A DNA stretch of 64,000 bases from Chitinophaga qingshengii (GTDB taxonomy: Bacteria > Bacteroidota > Bacteroidia > Chitinophagales > Chitinophagaceae): positions 1,240,001 through 1,304,000 of the forward strand of contig NZ_JACVFC010000001.1 in NCBI RefSeq assembly GCF_014529935.1, read 5' to 3'. Shown here piece after piece: positions 34,531 through 45,172 of this stretch. The notes under the pieces are model-generated. The model was not told the origin of the DNA, did no database searches, and saw nothing but the letters and a program-made list of their open reading frames with translations. How positions within the stretch are numbered: position 1 is the stretch's first letter; every line of letters begins with the position of its first letter. A program made the position numbers and the translations under genes.

Positions 34531-36426
34531 TTAGACAACCCCGTGCAACCGCCAAATCAATACCGATAAGATAGCGACCGCCCCCAACACCACACCCATG
34601 ATATACCATCGGAGAATACCACTCTGCGTACGTGCCATCAGGTTATGACACATCTCCATCAACTGTGCCGTTCCGGTATATATTTTATCGATCAGATCTT
34701 TACGATTGATTTGGGAGAGATATACAAATGGCCGTACGATGAGCGCATCGTTCAAGGCGTCCATGTCCCAACCACGTTTCCAAAAGCCTTGTAACCACAC
34801 CTGTCCCGGCATACTGAGAAAGTCCACCATACCCTGCGGCCTTTTGAGCACCCATACATAAGCCAGACATATACCACCCAGTGCCACTGCTGCCGAAGCC
34901 AGCTGCGACAACCATTCCATAACCACGCTGTCCTGCGCCATTTGTACAGCCGGCAATACAGGAAGCAACCAGTTGCTGAACAACGTGACATGCCCCAGGG
35001 TATGCGGCAGCTCTATGAACCCGGCTACCGTAGTGAGAACTGACAGGATATATAAAGGCACCATCATCACGGGGCCGGGTATACGATGTACCGTTGTTTT
35101 GGCCTCTCCATAAAACACCAGGAAAAACATACGGAAGGTGTACATGCCTGTCAACAAAGCGCCCAGCACCGCCGCCAGCCAATACACTTTATGTCCGCCT
35201 GCAGCGGCGAAAGACAGCCAGATGATCTGGTCTTTACTGTAGAAACCCGCTGTTATAAAAGGAATAGCGGTAAGCGAAGCACAACCAATCAGGAACACCC
35301 AGCACACTGCCGGCAGCGACTTTTTCAATCCCCCCATTTTGAACATATCCTGCTCATGATGCAAAGCCACAATCACTGCGCCTGCTGCCATGAACAATAA
35401 TGCTTTAAAAAACGCATGTGTCACAAAATGGAAGATAGCCGCCGACCAGGCGCCACAACCCAATGCAAGGAACATGTATCCTATCTGGCTGATGGTAGAA
35501 TAAGCCAGTACTCTTTTGATATCCGTTTGCACCAGTGCGCTTACACCCGCCATCAACAAGGTGATGGCCCCGATAACAGCCGTGGTGGTTTGTGCCGCAG
35601 GCGATAATTCAAATACTACATGCATGCGGGCAATGAGGTATACCCCCGCAGTAACCATCGTGGCCGCGTGTATCAATGCGCTCACTGGTGTGGGGCCGGC
35701 CATGGCATCGGGGAGCCAGGTTTGTAGCGGTAGCTGGGCCGACTTACCAACGGCGCCGCCCAGTAATAATAAGGCAATGAGCGTAATAGCAGGATCGCCC
35801 TTCTGCCATAACACCGGCGCTTCCTGCAACAGGCGCTGAATATTGAGCGTACCCATGTATTGAAACAACAGGAACAGCGCAATGGCCATCGCGGTATCAC
35901 CTACCCTTGTCACCAGGAAAGCTTTACGGGCCGCATAATTATTGGCCGGATCTTTATACCAAAAACCAATCAGCAGATAACTGCAGAGGCCTACGCCTTC
36001 CCAGCCCAGGTATAACAACAACAGGTTGTCTGCCATTACCAGCACCAGCATAGCGCCTACAAACAGGTTCATACAGGCAAAAAAACGACCATAGTCCTCA
36101 TCATCGTGCATATAACCGGTGGCATATACATGGATTAAAAATCCAACAACGGTAATCACCAGCGTAAACACTACCGACAGGGCATCCATCCGGAAATCAA
36201 TACCAGCAGCAAAACCCGGCACCTGCATCCATTGCCATACGTGCTGCACCAATGGTTGTTTACCGGCAGAAGCCACCGTTGCTGCTACGATCAGCGCCAC
36301 CACAGCGGACAGGCCCACACTACCGCAGCCAATAACGGTTACGGCACTACGGCTGATACGTTTCCAGCAAAGCATGAGTATGCATGCGCCGAGAAAAGGA
36401 ATTGCTGGTATGAGTGCAGGCAGCAT
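34531..36426 (-). CDS. nuoL: NADH-quinone oxidoreductase subunit L
   Basis: 631 aa, the distal antiporter-like subunit with the long lateral helix at its C-terminus. Conserved YLGWEGVGLCSYLLIGFWY, KSAQLPLQTWLPDAMAGPTPVSALIHAATMV and YSTISQIGYMFLALG. Its C-terminal 90 residues contain an amphipathic segment and a terminal membrane helix (about 605-628). Follows nuoK by 31 bases. Confidence 0.97.
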   Translation of the reverse strand: MLPALIPAIPFLGACILMLCWKRISRSAVTVIGCGSVGLSAVVALIVAATVASAGKQPLVQHVWQWMQVPGFAAGIDFRMDALSVVFTLVITVVGFLIHVYATGYMHDDEDYGRFFACMNLFVGAMLVLVMADNLLLLYLGWEGVGLCSYLLIGFWYKDPANNYAARKAFLVTRVGDTAMAIALFLLFQYMGTLNIQRLLQEAPVLWQKGDPAITLIALLLLGGAVGKSAQLPLQTWLPDAMAGPTPVSALIHAATMVTAGVYLIARMHVVFELSPAAQTTTAVIGAITLLMAGVSALVQTDIKRVLAYSTISQIGYMFLALGCGAWSAAIFHFVTHAFFKALLFMAAGAVIVALHHEQDMFKMGGLKKSLPAVCWVFLIGCASLTAIPFITAGFYSKDQIIWLSFAAAGGHKVYWLAAVLGALLTGMYTFRMFFLVFYGEAKTTVHRIPGPVMMVPLYILSVLTTVAGFIELPHTLGHVTLFSNWLLPVLPAVQMAQDSVVMEWLSQLASAAVALGGICLAYVWVLKRPQGMVDFLSMPGQVWLQGFWKRGWDMDALNDALIVRPFVYLSQINRKDLIDKIYTGTAQLMEMCHNLMARTQSGILRWYIMGVVLGAVAILSVLIWRLHGVV

Positions 36427-36457
36427 CTGATCATGTTTTTAAAGGTGATAAGGAAGA

Positions 36458-36766
36458 TTATCCATTCATCCTGCTGGCTTCGTCACTATCCAGGGAGCGC
36501 AGCTGATGGTACAGTTGCAGTATCAGCGCCAGTCCCACCGATACCTCCGCCGCCGCCATGGCGAGGATGAACATAAACATCACCTGCCCGTCGGCCTGTC
36601 CCCAGTGGGAGGCGGCCACTACAAAAGCAAGACCGGCAGCGTTGAGCATGATCTCCACGGACAACAACATAAAGATGATGTTGCGCCGGATCAACACGCT
36701 GATGAGGCCCAGCACAAAGAGAATACCGGCCAATAGCAGGCCCGCCGTTGTAGGATGCAGGTTCAT
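36458..36766 (-). CDS. nuoK: NADH-quinone oxidoreductase subunit K
   Basis: 102 aa, three membrane helices. Conserved Glu in the second helix ([13 protein letters not shown], about residue 38) and in the third ([12 protein letters not shown]). The start codon overlaps the nuoJ stop by 4 bases, as usual in this operon. Confidence 0.97.
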   Translation of the reverse strand: MNLHPTTAGLLLAGILFVLGLISVLIRRNIIFMLLSVEIMLNAAGLAFVVAASHWGQADGQVMFMFILAMAAAEVSVGLALILQLYHQLRSLDSDEASRMNG

Positions 36767-37293
36767 GTGTCTAAATTATTTTCAAGAAATCGATGTAAGG
36801 TCTTTTTGTGTTGCCGTCCCAGGTGGTATGCGCCTACAATACCCGCCATCAGCAGGATACCCGTGAGCTCCACCGCTATCAGGTAAGGCCCGAATAAAGC
36901 CATGCCTACCTGTTTGGGCGGCACTATCTGTATACCCGCTGCCGGTTGTTTGTTCTGTAGAATCAGGTACAACAGTTCCGCCAGCAGCACGAAACAAAAC
37001 ACGCCGGGTACGATCCATATCCGGGGCCGCAGCCAGGCTTTTTCATTTTCCGCCGTTTCCAGCCCGAGGTTGAGCATCATCACAAAAAAGATGATCAATA
37101 CCATGATAGCCCCGGCGTAAATGATAATTTCCAGCACCGCCATAAACGGCGCACCATAAGTAAACAATACCACTGCCACTGCCAGCAGGGACACTACCAG
37201 GTACAGCAGTGCATGCATGATATGGTAACAGGTGATGACCCGTAAAGTGGCCAGCACTGCTATGAATGCGGCAATGATAAATGTGATGTCCAT
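36763..37293 (-). CDS. nuoJ: NADH-quinone oxidoreductase subunit J
   Basis: 176 aa, five membrane helices, with the conserved pi-bulge helix region [20 protein letters not shown] (about 55-74). C-terminal polar tail [10 protein letters not shown]. It lies 11 bases downstream of nuoI and overlaps nuoK. Confidence 0.95.
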   Translation of the reverse strand: MDITFIIAAFIAVLATLRVITCYHIMHALLYLVVSLLAVAVVLFTYGAPFMAVLEIIIYAGAIMVLIIFFVMMLNLGLETAENEKAWLRPRIWIVPGVFCFVLLAELLYLILQNKQPAAGIQIVPPKQVGMALFGPYLIAVELTGILLMAGIVGAYHLGRQHKKTLHRFLENNLDT

Positions 37294-37304
37294 GGTACTT
37301 GCAT

Positions 37305-37820
37305 TTATGGTAACAGGCTCTTGATATCTACCGGTGGTTCTTCCTGTTCTGCCTCTCCTTTGTCTTTATCCTTAATAGCGAGTCCCGCCACCCTGTAGTA
37401 GTTATAGCCCGGATACTTTCCCTGGCTGGGTATCAACAGATCATGCTTTTCATATACCAGGTTCTGACGATTATATTCCGACATTTCAAAATCGGGTAAC
37501 AGCTGAATAGCGTAGGTGGGACAGGCTTCTTCACAGAAACCGCAAAAGATGCAGCGGGAGAAATTGATCCGGAAAAATTCCGGGTAACGCCGGCCGTGTT
37601 CATCTTCCGTAGCTTGCAGCGAGATACAGTCTACCGGGCAGGCTGCAGCACATAGATAACAACCTACGCAGCGCTCTTCTCCGTCCGGGTCCCGTGTGAG
37701 GGCGATGCGGCCCCGCCACCGGGCGGGCAGCGGCGCTTTGTGTTCAGGATACTGGTAAGTATCCCGTTTATGGAACATATGCAGGAACACCAGCCACATA
37801 CTGCGTAATAGACTAAACAT
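37305..37820 (-). CDS. nuoI: NADH-quinone oxidoreductase subunit I (two 4Fe-4S clusters)
   Basis: 171 aa ferredoxin-like peripheral subunit. Two Cx2Cx2Cx3CP motifs: [12 protein letters not shown] (Cys51, 54, 57, 61) and [12 protein letters not shown] (Cys90, 93, 96, 100), binding clusters N6a and N6b. An N-terminal amphipathic helix docks it at the membrane. The 24-base gap to nuoH contains an AT-rich repeat word. Confidence 0.97.
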   Translation of the reverse strand: MFSLLRSMWLVFLHMFHKRDTYQYPEHKAPLPARWRGRIALTRDPDGEERCVGCYLCAAACPVDCISLQATEDEHGRRYPEFFRINFSRCIFCGFCEEACPTYAIQLLPDFEMSEYNRQNLVYEKHDLLIPSQGKYPGYNYYRVAGLAIKDKDKGEAEQEEPPVDIKSLLP

Positions 37821-37850
37821 ACATTTTGATATTTTGAAATTTAGTTATTC
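37821..37850. repeat. AT-rich repeat word in the nuoH-nuoI junction
   Basis: On the minus strand GAATAACTAAATTTCAAAAT and the following bases match the right arm of the element at 13525..13552 at about 21 of 23 positions. It includes the last nuoH codons and stop, and fills the gap before nuoI. Confidence 0.45.
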
Positions 37851-38798
37851 GGATATTAACCAAAGTTTGATCGCCGCTGTCACCAACAGGTTAAGCAACG
37901 ATAACGGGAACAACACTTTCCAGCCATACTCCATCAGCTGATCATACCGCGGCCTCGGCATGGAAGCACGCAGCAGTATGAACAGGGAAATGAACAGGAA
38001 AGTTTTAATCACAAACCAGATAATAGGCGGCAGAAACGTTGGCCCCAGCCAGCCGCCGAAATAAAGCGTTACCACCATGGCGGAAATCAGCGTGATACCC
38101 AGGTATTCGCCGATGAAAAACATACCGAATTTCATCCCGGAATATTCCGCGTGATAACCCGCTACCAGTTCGCTTTCCGCTTCCGGTATATCAAAAGGCA
38201 GGCGGTGCGTTTCAGCGATACCCGCCACCATGAAGATGAGGAAGCCCAATAGTTGCGGTACCACAAACCATACCGTACGCTGTGCTTCTACTATTTTTTG
38301 CAGATTGAACGAATCACTCAGTACCACCACGCCCATGAGCGACAGGCCCATGAACACCTCGTAGCTGATCATCTGTGAAGCGCCTCTCATAGCGCCCAAC
38401 AGCGAATATTTATTATTCGAGGCCCACCCGCCCAGCACAATGCTATATACTCCTAACGACGACATCGCCAGGAAAAACAATACCCCGATGTTCATATCTG
38501 CTACCACAATGCCCGGTGCAAAAGGGATGATCACAAAACTCATCAGCACGCTGGCCACTACCACAGCGGGTGCAAATACAAACACCACCTTGTCTGCAAA
38601 CGGCGGAATCCAGTCTTCTTTAAAGAACAGTTTCAGCGTGTCCGCCAGTACAATAAACAGTCCGAAAGGACCGGCCCTGTTGGGTCCGTAGCGGTCCTGC
38701 CAGAGGGCCAGCATCCTGCGTTCCAGCCATATCAGTCCTGCGGCTGTATTTAACAGTGCGAAAAGTACGCCTCCTATGATCCACCAGGCATTTATCAT
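37845..38798 (-). CDS. nuoH: NADH-quinone oxidoreductase subunit H
   Basis: 317 aa, eight membrane helices; forms the quinone-entry chamber. Conserved LIWLERRMLALWQDRYGPNRAGPFG near the N-terminus, GAMRGASQMISYEV, the acidic loop LPFDIPEAESELVAGYHAEY and the RASMPRPRYDQLM motif near the end. The C-terminus ends about as expected, with its final codons inside an AT-rich repeat word. Four bases separate it from nuoG. Confidence 0.97.
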   Translation of the reverse strand: MINAWWIIGGVLFALLNTAAGLIWLERRMLALWQDRYGPNRAGPFGLFIVLADTLKLFFKEDWIPPFADKVVFVFAPAVVVASVLMSFVIIPFAPGIVVADMNIGVLFFLAMSSLGVYSIVLGGWASNNKYSLLGAMRGASQMISYEVFMGLSLMGVVVLSDSFNLQKIVEAQRTVWFVVPQLLGFLIFMVAGIAETHRLPFDIPEAESELVAGYHAEYSGMKFGMFFIGEYLGITLISAMVVTLYFGGWLGPTFLPPIIWFVIKTFLFISLFILLRASMPRPRYDQLMEYGWKVLFPLSLLNLLVTAAIKLWLISE

Positions 38799-38802
38799 AG
38801 CT

Positions 38803-41496
38803 TTAAATTTTAACCAGCAGCGGCGCTTCCGCCACCTGCATATGCGGCAGTCCTACCGGGATACCGGCAGCGCCTTTTTGCAGGGTATCGTTGATAACGA
38901 CCGGCAACGCATACTGATGACCATTATTCATAAAATAGAGCAGATGTCCTGCTGCCACCTGAAAACGGCGGGCGTCTTCACTGTGCAGCATAATGTAGGG
39001 AGCAGGTATACGCTCGGCAATGCCTGGCGTATGAATGCTCAGTTCCTCCGATCCGAAGATGTGGTAAAGCGGCACCAATAGCAGGTGGCCCCCCACCGGT
39101 ATAAACGGATCGGGAATATTAGAATAGAATTTCGTTTGACCGTTTACGTTAGGTTCCAGGAGGCGTTTACCGGGATTGCCGTCGTGCAGGGGACCACCGG
39201 TTTCTACCTGGTACTTATTAACCGACTGTACCGAATTCCAGCCTGGCGCCCAAAAGAAGGGGATCATGGAGGAAGGAGGCTCTCCCCGGTAGCCTTCCAT
39301 AGTGAAGGAAAGCGCCGTATCTGAATCCTCCGCCGGTTTGGGTTCGCTCACGTTTATATTCGCCAGCATGGCAGTTCGGCCGCTGTAACGATGTGGTTCC
39401 CGGGGTATTTTTTGTCCGGCTATCCGGAAATCTGCCGGTGGTGTCAGCGTGTCTATACCCGTGAATACCGGGTATTTGGCAGCGATGGCTTTCAGCAGAT
39501 CATCATAATGCATCAGGGAGCGGAGGAAAGGATCTCCGCAAACGTCCGCCAGTTGCAGCAACCAGCGCCAGCTTTCCTGGATGGGCACTTTGGGGGTGAA
39601 TGCCTGCAGGAAACGCTGGGCACGTCCTTCATTGTTGACCAGCGTACCGTCTGCCTCGGCAAAAGTGCCCGCCGGCAGCACGATACCAGCCTTCTCTGTC
39701 GTGGCATTATGCAGATGGTCCAGTACGATCACCTCTTTACAATGCTGAAAAAACTGGTTGGCCGTGTGATGGTCCAGCCGGCGGTATAAATCATTTTCCA
39801 GTATCAGAACGGATGCAGCGGTACCATTCAACACTGCATCTACTGCAGATTCCAGGCGGTGCCCTCCCAACATCTCCAGTCCCATGCTGTTACATTCCGG
39901 TACCGTAAAGGAAAGCATGGCCTCCGCACCCTGCTGTTGCAGGGCCCAGGCCAGGTTGGCGGCAGCCCTGATCACCTGTTCACTACCGCCGCCATAGCCG
40001 GCGATCACCAGCGGTTTCTTCGCCCCCTTGAGTGCAGCGGCGATAGTAGCAGCAGCCTGCTTCCCTTCCTCCGACATACCGGTTACTTCCGGTAAGGTAC
40101 CATCTAACAGATGACTAACAGCAAAGGCTATACGCGCAATATTATCCGGCGCAGTATGATAAACACCCGTAGCCAGTTCATCGAGTTTGGTGGCTACAAC
40201 GTTGAGTATAAAAAGTGGTCCTTTTTCTTCCTGTACGGCCTCCCGTACGGCGGCATCCTGCCAGGCGGGCATATGGATGTTGTTAATGACGTTCTCCACC
40301 GGCATGCGGCGGATAGCCTGGCGGACGGACAGTGCCAGCATCGGCGCCGTATTCGTCAGGTCTTCTCCCAGTATGACCACCGCATCAGCCGCTGCAGCAT
40401 CCTGCAGGGAGGCCGACCGTACAGGGCCTTCCCGCAGGAGTTTAAGCATCAGGCCGACTAATTCGTGTTCTATCTCTCCTATGCCCAGGTAAAAATTATC
40501 TTCCCCCACCAGTTCCTTCAGCACATAATTGGATTCCACAGAGGCACGCGGAGACCCAATACCGATCGTTTTTCCGGGTACCATACGATGACGTACGTGT
40601 TGTAGTACGGGGAGACCATTGGAGCCATCAGCGGGAGAATGTTTTACCAGCGGTTCCCGGATACGGTCTTTACTGTTGACGAACTCGTAGCCATAACGGC
40701 CCCGGTCGCACAGGAAATAACCGTTCACCGCGCCGTTGTAGCGGTTAGTAATTTGCCGCAGCGAGCCATAACGTTCGCCGGCAATGATATTACATCCCAG
40801 GCCGCAGCCCTGGCAAATGGATGGCGCGGTAGTCAGGTCCCATTTACGGGTATAGTGCTGTTTGAGGGTTTTATCCGTGAATACACCGGTCGGACAAACT
40901 TCTACCAGGTTACCGCTGAATTCACTCTCCAGGGTGCCGTCCTGCTGGCGACCGAAATACACATGGTTATGAGCCGCGAAAACATCCAGGTCCTTGCCTC
41001 CTGCGAAATCTTTATAAAAACGTACGCAGCGGTAACACTGAATACAGCGGTTCATTTCGTGATTGATCAACGGACCGAGATATTGGTTACGATAGGTTCG
41101 TTTGGAGAAGTGATAGTCACGGTAAGCGTGGCCCGTCATCACCGTCATATCCTGCAGGTGGCAGGAACCGCCTTCATCGCATACGGCGCAGTCGTGCGGG
41201 TGATTGGTCATAAGCCAGCCGATGACATTACCTCTGAAATCTACTGCCTCTTTATCGTTAACGGATAAACGCATACCATCTTTCACCGGCTCCATGCAGG
41301 CCATCATCAGTTTACCACGGGTATCCTTTTCATCCTTGAAAATTTTGACCGCACACTGGCGGCAGGCCCCTACCGATCCAAGGGCCGGATGCCAGCAGAA
41401 ATACGGCAGGTTGAGGCCCAGCGACAAACAAGCCTCCAGCAGGTTTTTACCGTCTTTCACCTCGTAGGGTATATTATCAATGTTGATGATGGGCAT
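38803..41496 (-). CDS. nuoG: NADH-quinone oxidoreductase subunit G
   Basis: 897 aa from ATG at 41496 (MPIINIDNIPY). A longer frame from 41529 adds 11 residues inside nuoF and is unlikely. Ligands seen: 2Fe-2S N1b Cys34, 45, 48, 67; cluster N5 His99, Cys103, 106, 112; N4 Cys151, 154, 157, 201; and an N7 set Cys228, 231, 235, 263, present in E. coli but lost in many species. The remainder is a molybdopterin-oxidoreductase-like domain without evident catalytic cofactor use. It overlaps the nuoF end by 20 bases. Confidence 0.96.
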   Translation of the reverse strand: MPIINIDNIPYEVKDGKNLLEACLSLGLNLPYFCWHPALGSVGACRQCAVKIFKDEKDTRGKLMMACMEPVKDGMRLSVNDKEAVDFRGNVIGWLMTNHPHDCAVCDEGGSCHLQDMTVMTGHAYRDYHFSKRTYRNQYLGPLINHEMNRCIQCYRCVRFYKDFAGGKDLDVFAAHNHVYFGRQQDGTLESEFSGNLVEVCPTGVFTDKTLKQHYTRKWDLTTAPSICQGCGLGCNIIAGERYGSLRQITNRYNGAVNGYFLCDRGRYGYEFVNSKDRIREPLVKHSPADGSNGLPVLQHVRHRMVPGKTIGIGSPRASVESNYVLKELVGEDNFYLGIGEIEHELVGLMLKLLREGPVRSASLQDAAAADAVVILGEDLTNTAPMLALSVRQAIRRMPVENVINNIHMPAWQDAAVREAVQEEKGPLFILNVVATKLDELATGVYHTAPDNIARIAFAVSHLLDGTLPEVTGMSEEGKQAAATIAAALKGAKKPLVIAGYGGGSEQVIRAAANLAWALQQQGAEAMLSFTVPECNSMGLEMLGGHRLESAVDAVLNGTAASVLILENDLYRRLDHHTANQFFQHCKEVIVLDHLHNATTEKAGIVLPAGTFAEADGTLVNNEGRAQRFLQAFTPKVPIQESWRWLLQLADVCGDPFLRSLMHYDDLLKAIAAKYPVFTGIDTLTPPADFRIAGQKIPREPHRYSGRTAMLANINVSEPKPAEDSDTALSFTMEGYRGEPPSSMIPFFWAPGWNSVQSVNKYQVETGGPLHDGNPGKRLLEPNVNGQTKFYSNIPDPFIPVGGHLLLVPLYHIFGSEELSIHTPGIAERIPAPYIMLHSEDARRFQVAAGHLLYFMNNGHQYALPVVINDTLQKGAAGIPVGLPHMQVAEAPLLVKI

Positions 41497-42757
41497 AAGG
41501 GCATTTTTTTTCTTTGATGTGTTGCTCAAAATCCTCCCTGAAATATTTCAGGGCACTTTGCAGGGGTTCCATTGCTCCGGGCGCCAGTGCGCAGAACGTG
41601 TTTCCCGGTCCCAGCAGTTTAGTATGTCTTTCCAGCAGTTCCAGGTCGTTTTCTTCGCCGGTGCCGTTTTCCAGTGACCATAATATTTTCTCCGTCCAGG
41701 GCAGTCCTTCCCGGCAGGGTGTGCAGAAGCCACAGGACTCCTGTGCAAAAAAATGTTCCAGGTTGTGTACAAAGCCGACAGGGCACGTGCGGTCGTCGAG
41801 TACGACCATCGTGCCGGTACCCAGCCTGCTGCCGGCGGCAGCCACTCCTGCGAAGTCCATCTTCACATCGAGGTGAGCATCAGTCAGAAAATCAGTAGAT
41901 GCGCCACCGGGCAGGGCTCCCCGGAAACGGTAGCCTTTTTGCATGCCACCGGCATATTCTTCCAACAGTTCGCGCATAGTAATACCCATTGGAAGTTCCC
42001 ATGCACCGGGCTTGTTGACCCTGCCACTGACGCCATAAATTTTCGTTCCCCCGTCGGCGGTATAACTCAATGATTTAAACCAGGTTTCCCCGTTGTTGAC
42101 GATATGGGAAATCCAGCTAAGGGTTTCCACATTGTTTACGATAGTAGGTCTTCCAAACAATCCACTTACCTGTGGAAACGGTGGTTTCGCACGCGGCGTG
42201 GCCCTTCGGCCCTCCAGGGAATTGAGGAGGGCGGTTTCTTCTCCACACATATACCGGCCCACGCCGGTATGCAGCTGCATTTCCAGACTGAAAGCGCTGC
42301 CCAGAATGTTTTTTCCAAGGTATCCTGCCGTATAGGCGTCTGCGATAGCCCTGCGCATTTCGCGGGCGGCATCTTTATAAGCCCATCGCAGGAATACAAA
42401 TGCGTCTGTAGCCTGGATGGCATAAGCCGCTATGATCATGCCTTCCAGCAGCTGATGCGGATTCCCTTCCAGCAGCCAGCGGTCTTTGAAGGTGCCCGGT
42501 TCCATTTCATCCGCATTGGCAATAAGGTATTTGGGGCCTGGCACATTCATAGGTACGAAGCTCCATTTCACACCAGTGGCGAAACCGGCGCCACCACGAC
42601 CTTTCAGGTTGGCATCCTTCACCAGTGTGCCGACCTGCGCCGGGTCCATTTCCTTCAGGGCTTTGCGCAGGGCGGTATAACCACCCACGGCCTCGTACTC
42701 CCGGAGATGCAGGGTAGCTCCGTTGTCAGGAATATGTTGTGTGAGTGGTCTTTCCAT
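41477..42757 (-). CDS. nuoF: NADH-quinone oxidoreductase subunit F
   Basis: 426 aa, the NADH- and FMN-binding subunit. Glycine-rich NADH loop GRGGAGFATGVKWSF (53-67), FMN site with EETALLNSLEG, and the 4Fe-4S N3 ligands Cys342, 345, 348 (ESCGFCTPCREG) and Cys389. Together with nuoE and nuoG it forms the NADH-input module, which is absent from the shorter complex I of many Bacteroidales. Confidence 0.97.
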   Translation of the reverse strand: MERPLTQHIPDNGATLHLREYEAVGGYTALRKALKEMDPAQVGTLVKDANLKGRGGAGFATGVKWSFVPMNVPGPKYLIANADEMEPGTFKDRWLLEGNPHQLLEGMIIAAYAIQATDAFVFLRWAYKDAAREMRRAIADAYTAGYLGKNILGSAFSLEMQLHTGVGRYMCGEETALLNSLEGRRATPRAKPPFPQVSGLFGRPTIVNNVETLSWISHIVNNGETWFKSLSYTADGGTKIYGVSGRVNKPGAWELPMGITMRELLEEYAGGMQKGYRFRGALPGGASTDFLTDAHLDVKMDFAGVAAAGSRLGTGTMVVLDDRTCPVGFVHNLEHFFAQESCGFCTPCREGLPWTEKILWSLENGTGEENDLELLERHTKLLGPGNTFCALAPGAMEPLQSALKYFREDFEQHIKEKKCPYAHHQH

Positions 42758-42773
42758 CGTATATCAGTTTGGG

Positions 42774-43238
42774 TTAGTCGTATTTTTCCAGTATTTGTTC
42801 CAGGTCTTCCGGCTTCAGGTCCCGGTACAGGTCATCGTCTACCATCAGCGCCGGCGCATGATCGCAGGTCCCCAGGCAAGCATTGGGCAGCAGGGTAAAG
42901 CGATCGTCAGCGGTGGTTTGCCCATAGCCAACCAGTAGTATTTCGTGCAGTCGTTGCCGTAAAGCCGTAAACCCCATCACATAACAGCTGATACTATCGC
43001 ATAACAGGATCACATGGCGGCCAACGGGCTGGCGGAAGATGAGGTTGTAAAAAGTAGCCACGCTATCTACTTCCGCCGTGCTCATTTCCAGTATGGCGGC
43101 AATATCTGCCACGCTCTCATCCGATATCCAGCGCCGCTCCTGCTGCACAATTTTCAGTGCTTCAATGCAGGCAGCCTTTTTTACAGGTACCTGCCGGAGT
43201 TCGTGTGTGATTTTTTCTATTTCGATAGCGGACAACAT
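42774..43238 (-). CDS. nuoE: NADH-quinone oxidoreductase subunit E
   Basis: 154 aa thioredoxin-fold subunit. The 2Fe-2S N1a ligands are Cys80, Cys85 (CDSISC) and Cys121, Cys125 (CLGTC), in the usual C-x4-C...C-x3-C spacing. Sixteen bases before nuoF; preceded by a 99-base AT-rich gap after nuoCD. Confidence 0.96.
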   Translation of the reverse strand: MLSAIEIEKITHELRQVPVKKAACIEALKIVQQERRWISDESVADIAAILEMSTAEVDSVATFYNLIFRQPVGRHVILLCDSISCYVMGFTALRQRLHEILLVGYGQTTADDRFTLLPNACLGTCDHAPALMVDDDLYRDLKPEDLEQILEKYD

Positions 43239-43240
43239 AT

Positions 43241-43337
43241 CATTTACGGATTTTGATATTTTGATATTTTTGTTTTGTTAGCACATGCCTTTCGTTACTG
43301 AAATATTTAAATATTAGAATGATTAAATAATCAAATT
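43241..43337. repeat. AT-rich intergenic repeat between nuoCD and nuoE
   Basis: Contains CATTTACGGATTTTGATATT on one side and AAATATTTAAATATTAGAAT on the other; the two halves are only loosely complementary. The word TTTACGGATTTTGA also opens the element at 25305. It fills an otherwise unusually long gap inside the nuo operon. Confidence 0.5.
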
Positions 43338-45083
43338 TTACCGGTCGATATCCGCCAGCACATAGTCCATTCCACCCAGTATCGATAACAGATCGGCCAC
43401 CGTATAACCCTTACTGATCAACGGTATCATCTGCATATGCGGGAATGAGGGGGTGCGGATATGTGTACGGTAGGAAGCGGTATTACCATCGCTAATGAGG
43501 TAATAACTGTTCCATCCTTTGGTGGCTTCCGTACATACCATGGCCTCTCCCGGCGGAATAACCGGTCCCCAGCTGACGTTAAGAAAATGGTGTATGAGCG
43601 TTTCGATGTCGTGCATGGTATGTTGTTTCACGGGCGGGGTAGCCAACGGGTGGTGCGACTTAAAATCGCCGGCAGGCATATATTCCAGGCACTGCTGTAC
43701 AATGCGGAGGCTCTGTCTCATTTCTTCCACCCGTACTACCGCGCGGTCGTAACAATCACCATTGTGGGCGACCGGGATCTCGAAAGCAAAGTTTTCGTAG
43801 CCGCCATAGGGTCTTTTCTTGCGCATATCCCATTCCAGGCCGCAGGCACGCAGCCCCGGGCCGGTAACGCCCCACTCTATGGCTTCTTCGAGCGTATAGA
43901 TACCAATACCTTTTGTACGTACTTTAAAGAGATAGTTTTTCATCACCATCTTATCGTATTCGCGCAGTTTGCGCGGGAAATAGTCGATGAAGTTTTTCAC
44001 CAGGGTATCCCAGCCTTTGGGCAGGTCCTGCGCTACACCGCCAATGCGGAACCAGTTGGGGTGCATGCGGCCGCCGCAGATGGCCTCGATGATTTCAAAT
44101 ACCCTTTCCCTGTCGGTGAACATATAGAAGACGGGCGATAGCTGGCCCAGATCCTGCGCGAAGGTGCCATACCATACTAGGTGGCTGGCTATGCGGAACA
44201 GTTCGCACAGCATAATGCGGATCACCTGCGCCCTCAGCGGTACGTCGATACCACCGAGCTTTTCCACCGCCAGCAGGTAAGCCAGGTTGTTGTTCACTCC
44301 GCCGAGGTAATCAATACGATCGGTGTAGGGAATGTAGGTGTGCCAGGACTGCCGTTCCGCCATTTTCTCCGCTCCCCGATGGTGGAAGCCGATATCCGGT
44401 ACCGCGTCGATGATGTTTTCGCCATCCAGTTGCAGGATAATACGTAATACTCCATGGGTACCCGGGTGTTGGGGACCGATGTTAAGGAACATAAAATCCG
44501 CATCTTCGCTATGGCGTTTCAGTCCCCATTCTTCGGGGCGGAACTGCATAGCGTGCTGTTCGCGGTCTACTTTATCATCAAAGAGTTTAAAAGGTCCCAT
44601 TTCGGTAGCGCGGGCGGGGTGTTCCTTACGGAGGGGGTAACCTTCCCAGGTACGGGGCATCAGGATACGTTGCAGGTGCGGGTGACCATTAAAGCGGATG
44701 CCAAACATATCGTATACTTCTCTTTCGTACCAGTTGGCAGCGGGCCATATATGCGTGATGGTGTCGTGGGTAGGGAATTCACCGTGGAGGCCTGTTTTCA
44801 GGCGCAGGAACTCATTTCTTTCAAAGGAAAAGAGGGTGTATACCAGGGTAAAATCGTAGGGCTTGTGGCCGTTCTGCTCTTTTTTGTACGCACGCTCATC
44901 GATGGCCGTCAGGTCATAGAGCATACGAAAGGGCATGTTTATATCGGATTTAAGGTATTGGAGGATGGCCACAACTTTCTCCCGTGGCGTCCTGATGGTG
45001 GGCGTCTCATCCCGTGTGAGCAGTGTGATGACGGCGTCTTCGCCGAAACGGGCGCTGATTTCCTCCGTAACTGTGATGGGCAT
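43338..45083 (-). CDS. nuoC: Fused NADH-quinone oxidoreductase subunit C/D
   Basis: 581 aa. The N-terminal about 170 residues are NuoC (30-kDa subunit: [26 protein letters not shown]). The remainder is NuoD (49-kDa subunit: [56 protein letters not shown]). The linker is about 190-200. Such NuoCD fusions occur in E. coli and in Bacteroidota. NuoD forms the quinone-binding pocket, with His in HPGTHG. Confidence 0.96.
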   Translation of the reverse strand: MPITVTEEISARFGEDAVITLLTRDETPTIRTPREKVVAILQYLKSDINMPFRMLYDLTAIDERAYKKEQNGHKPYDFTLVYTLFSFERNEFLRLKTGLHGEFPTHDTITHIWPAANWYEREVYDMFGIRFNGHPHLQRILMPRTWEGYPLRKEHPARATEMGPFKLFDDKVDREQHAMQFRPEEWGLKRHSEDADFMFLNIGPQHPGTHGVLRIILQLDGENIIDAVPDIGFHHRGAEKMAERQSWHTYIPYTDRIDYLGGVNNNLAYLLAVEKLGGIDVPLRAQVIRIMLCELFRIASHLVWYGTFAQDLGQLSPVFYMFTDRERVFEIIEAICGGRMHPNWFRIGGVAQDLPKGWDTLVKNFIDYFPRKLREYDKMVMKNYLFKVRTKGIGIYTLEEAIEWGVTGPGLRACGLEWDMRKKRPYGGYENFAFEIPVAHNGDCYDRAVVRVEEMRQSLRIVQQCLEYMPAGDFKSHHPLATPPVKQHTMHDIETLIHHFLNVSWGPVIPPGEAMVCTEATKGWNSYYLISDGNTASYRTHIRTPSFPHMQMIPLISKGYTVADLLSILGGMDYVLADIDR

Positions 45084-45172
45084 GATGGTTGCTGATTCAG
45101 CTGATTATTTTGATGCTTATCGATTGTTTATCCTGGTCTTATTTTCATATATCCGTTACTGTTAGTTTTATT

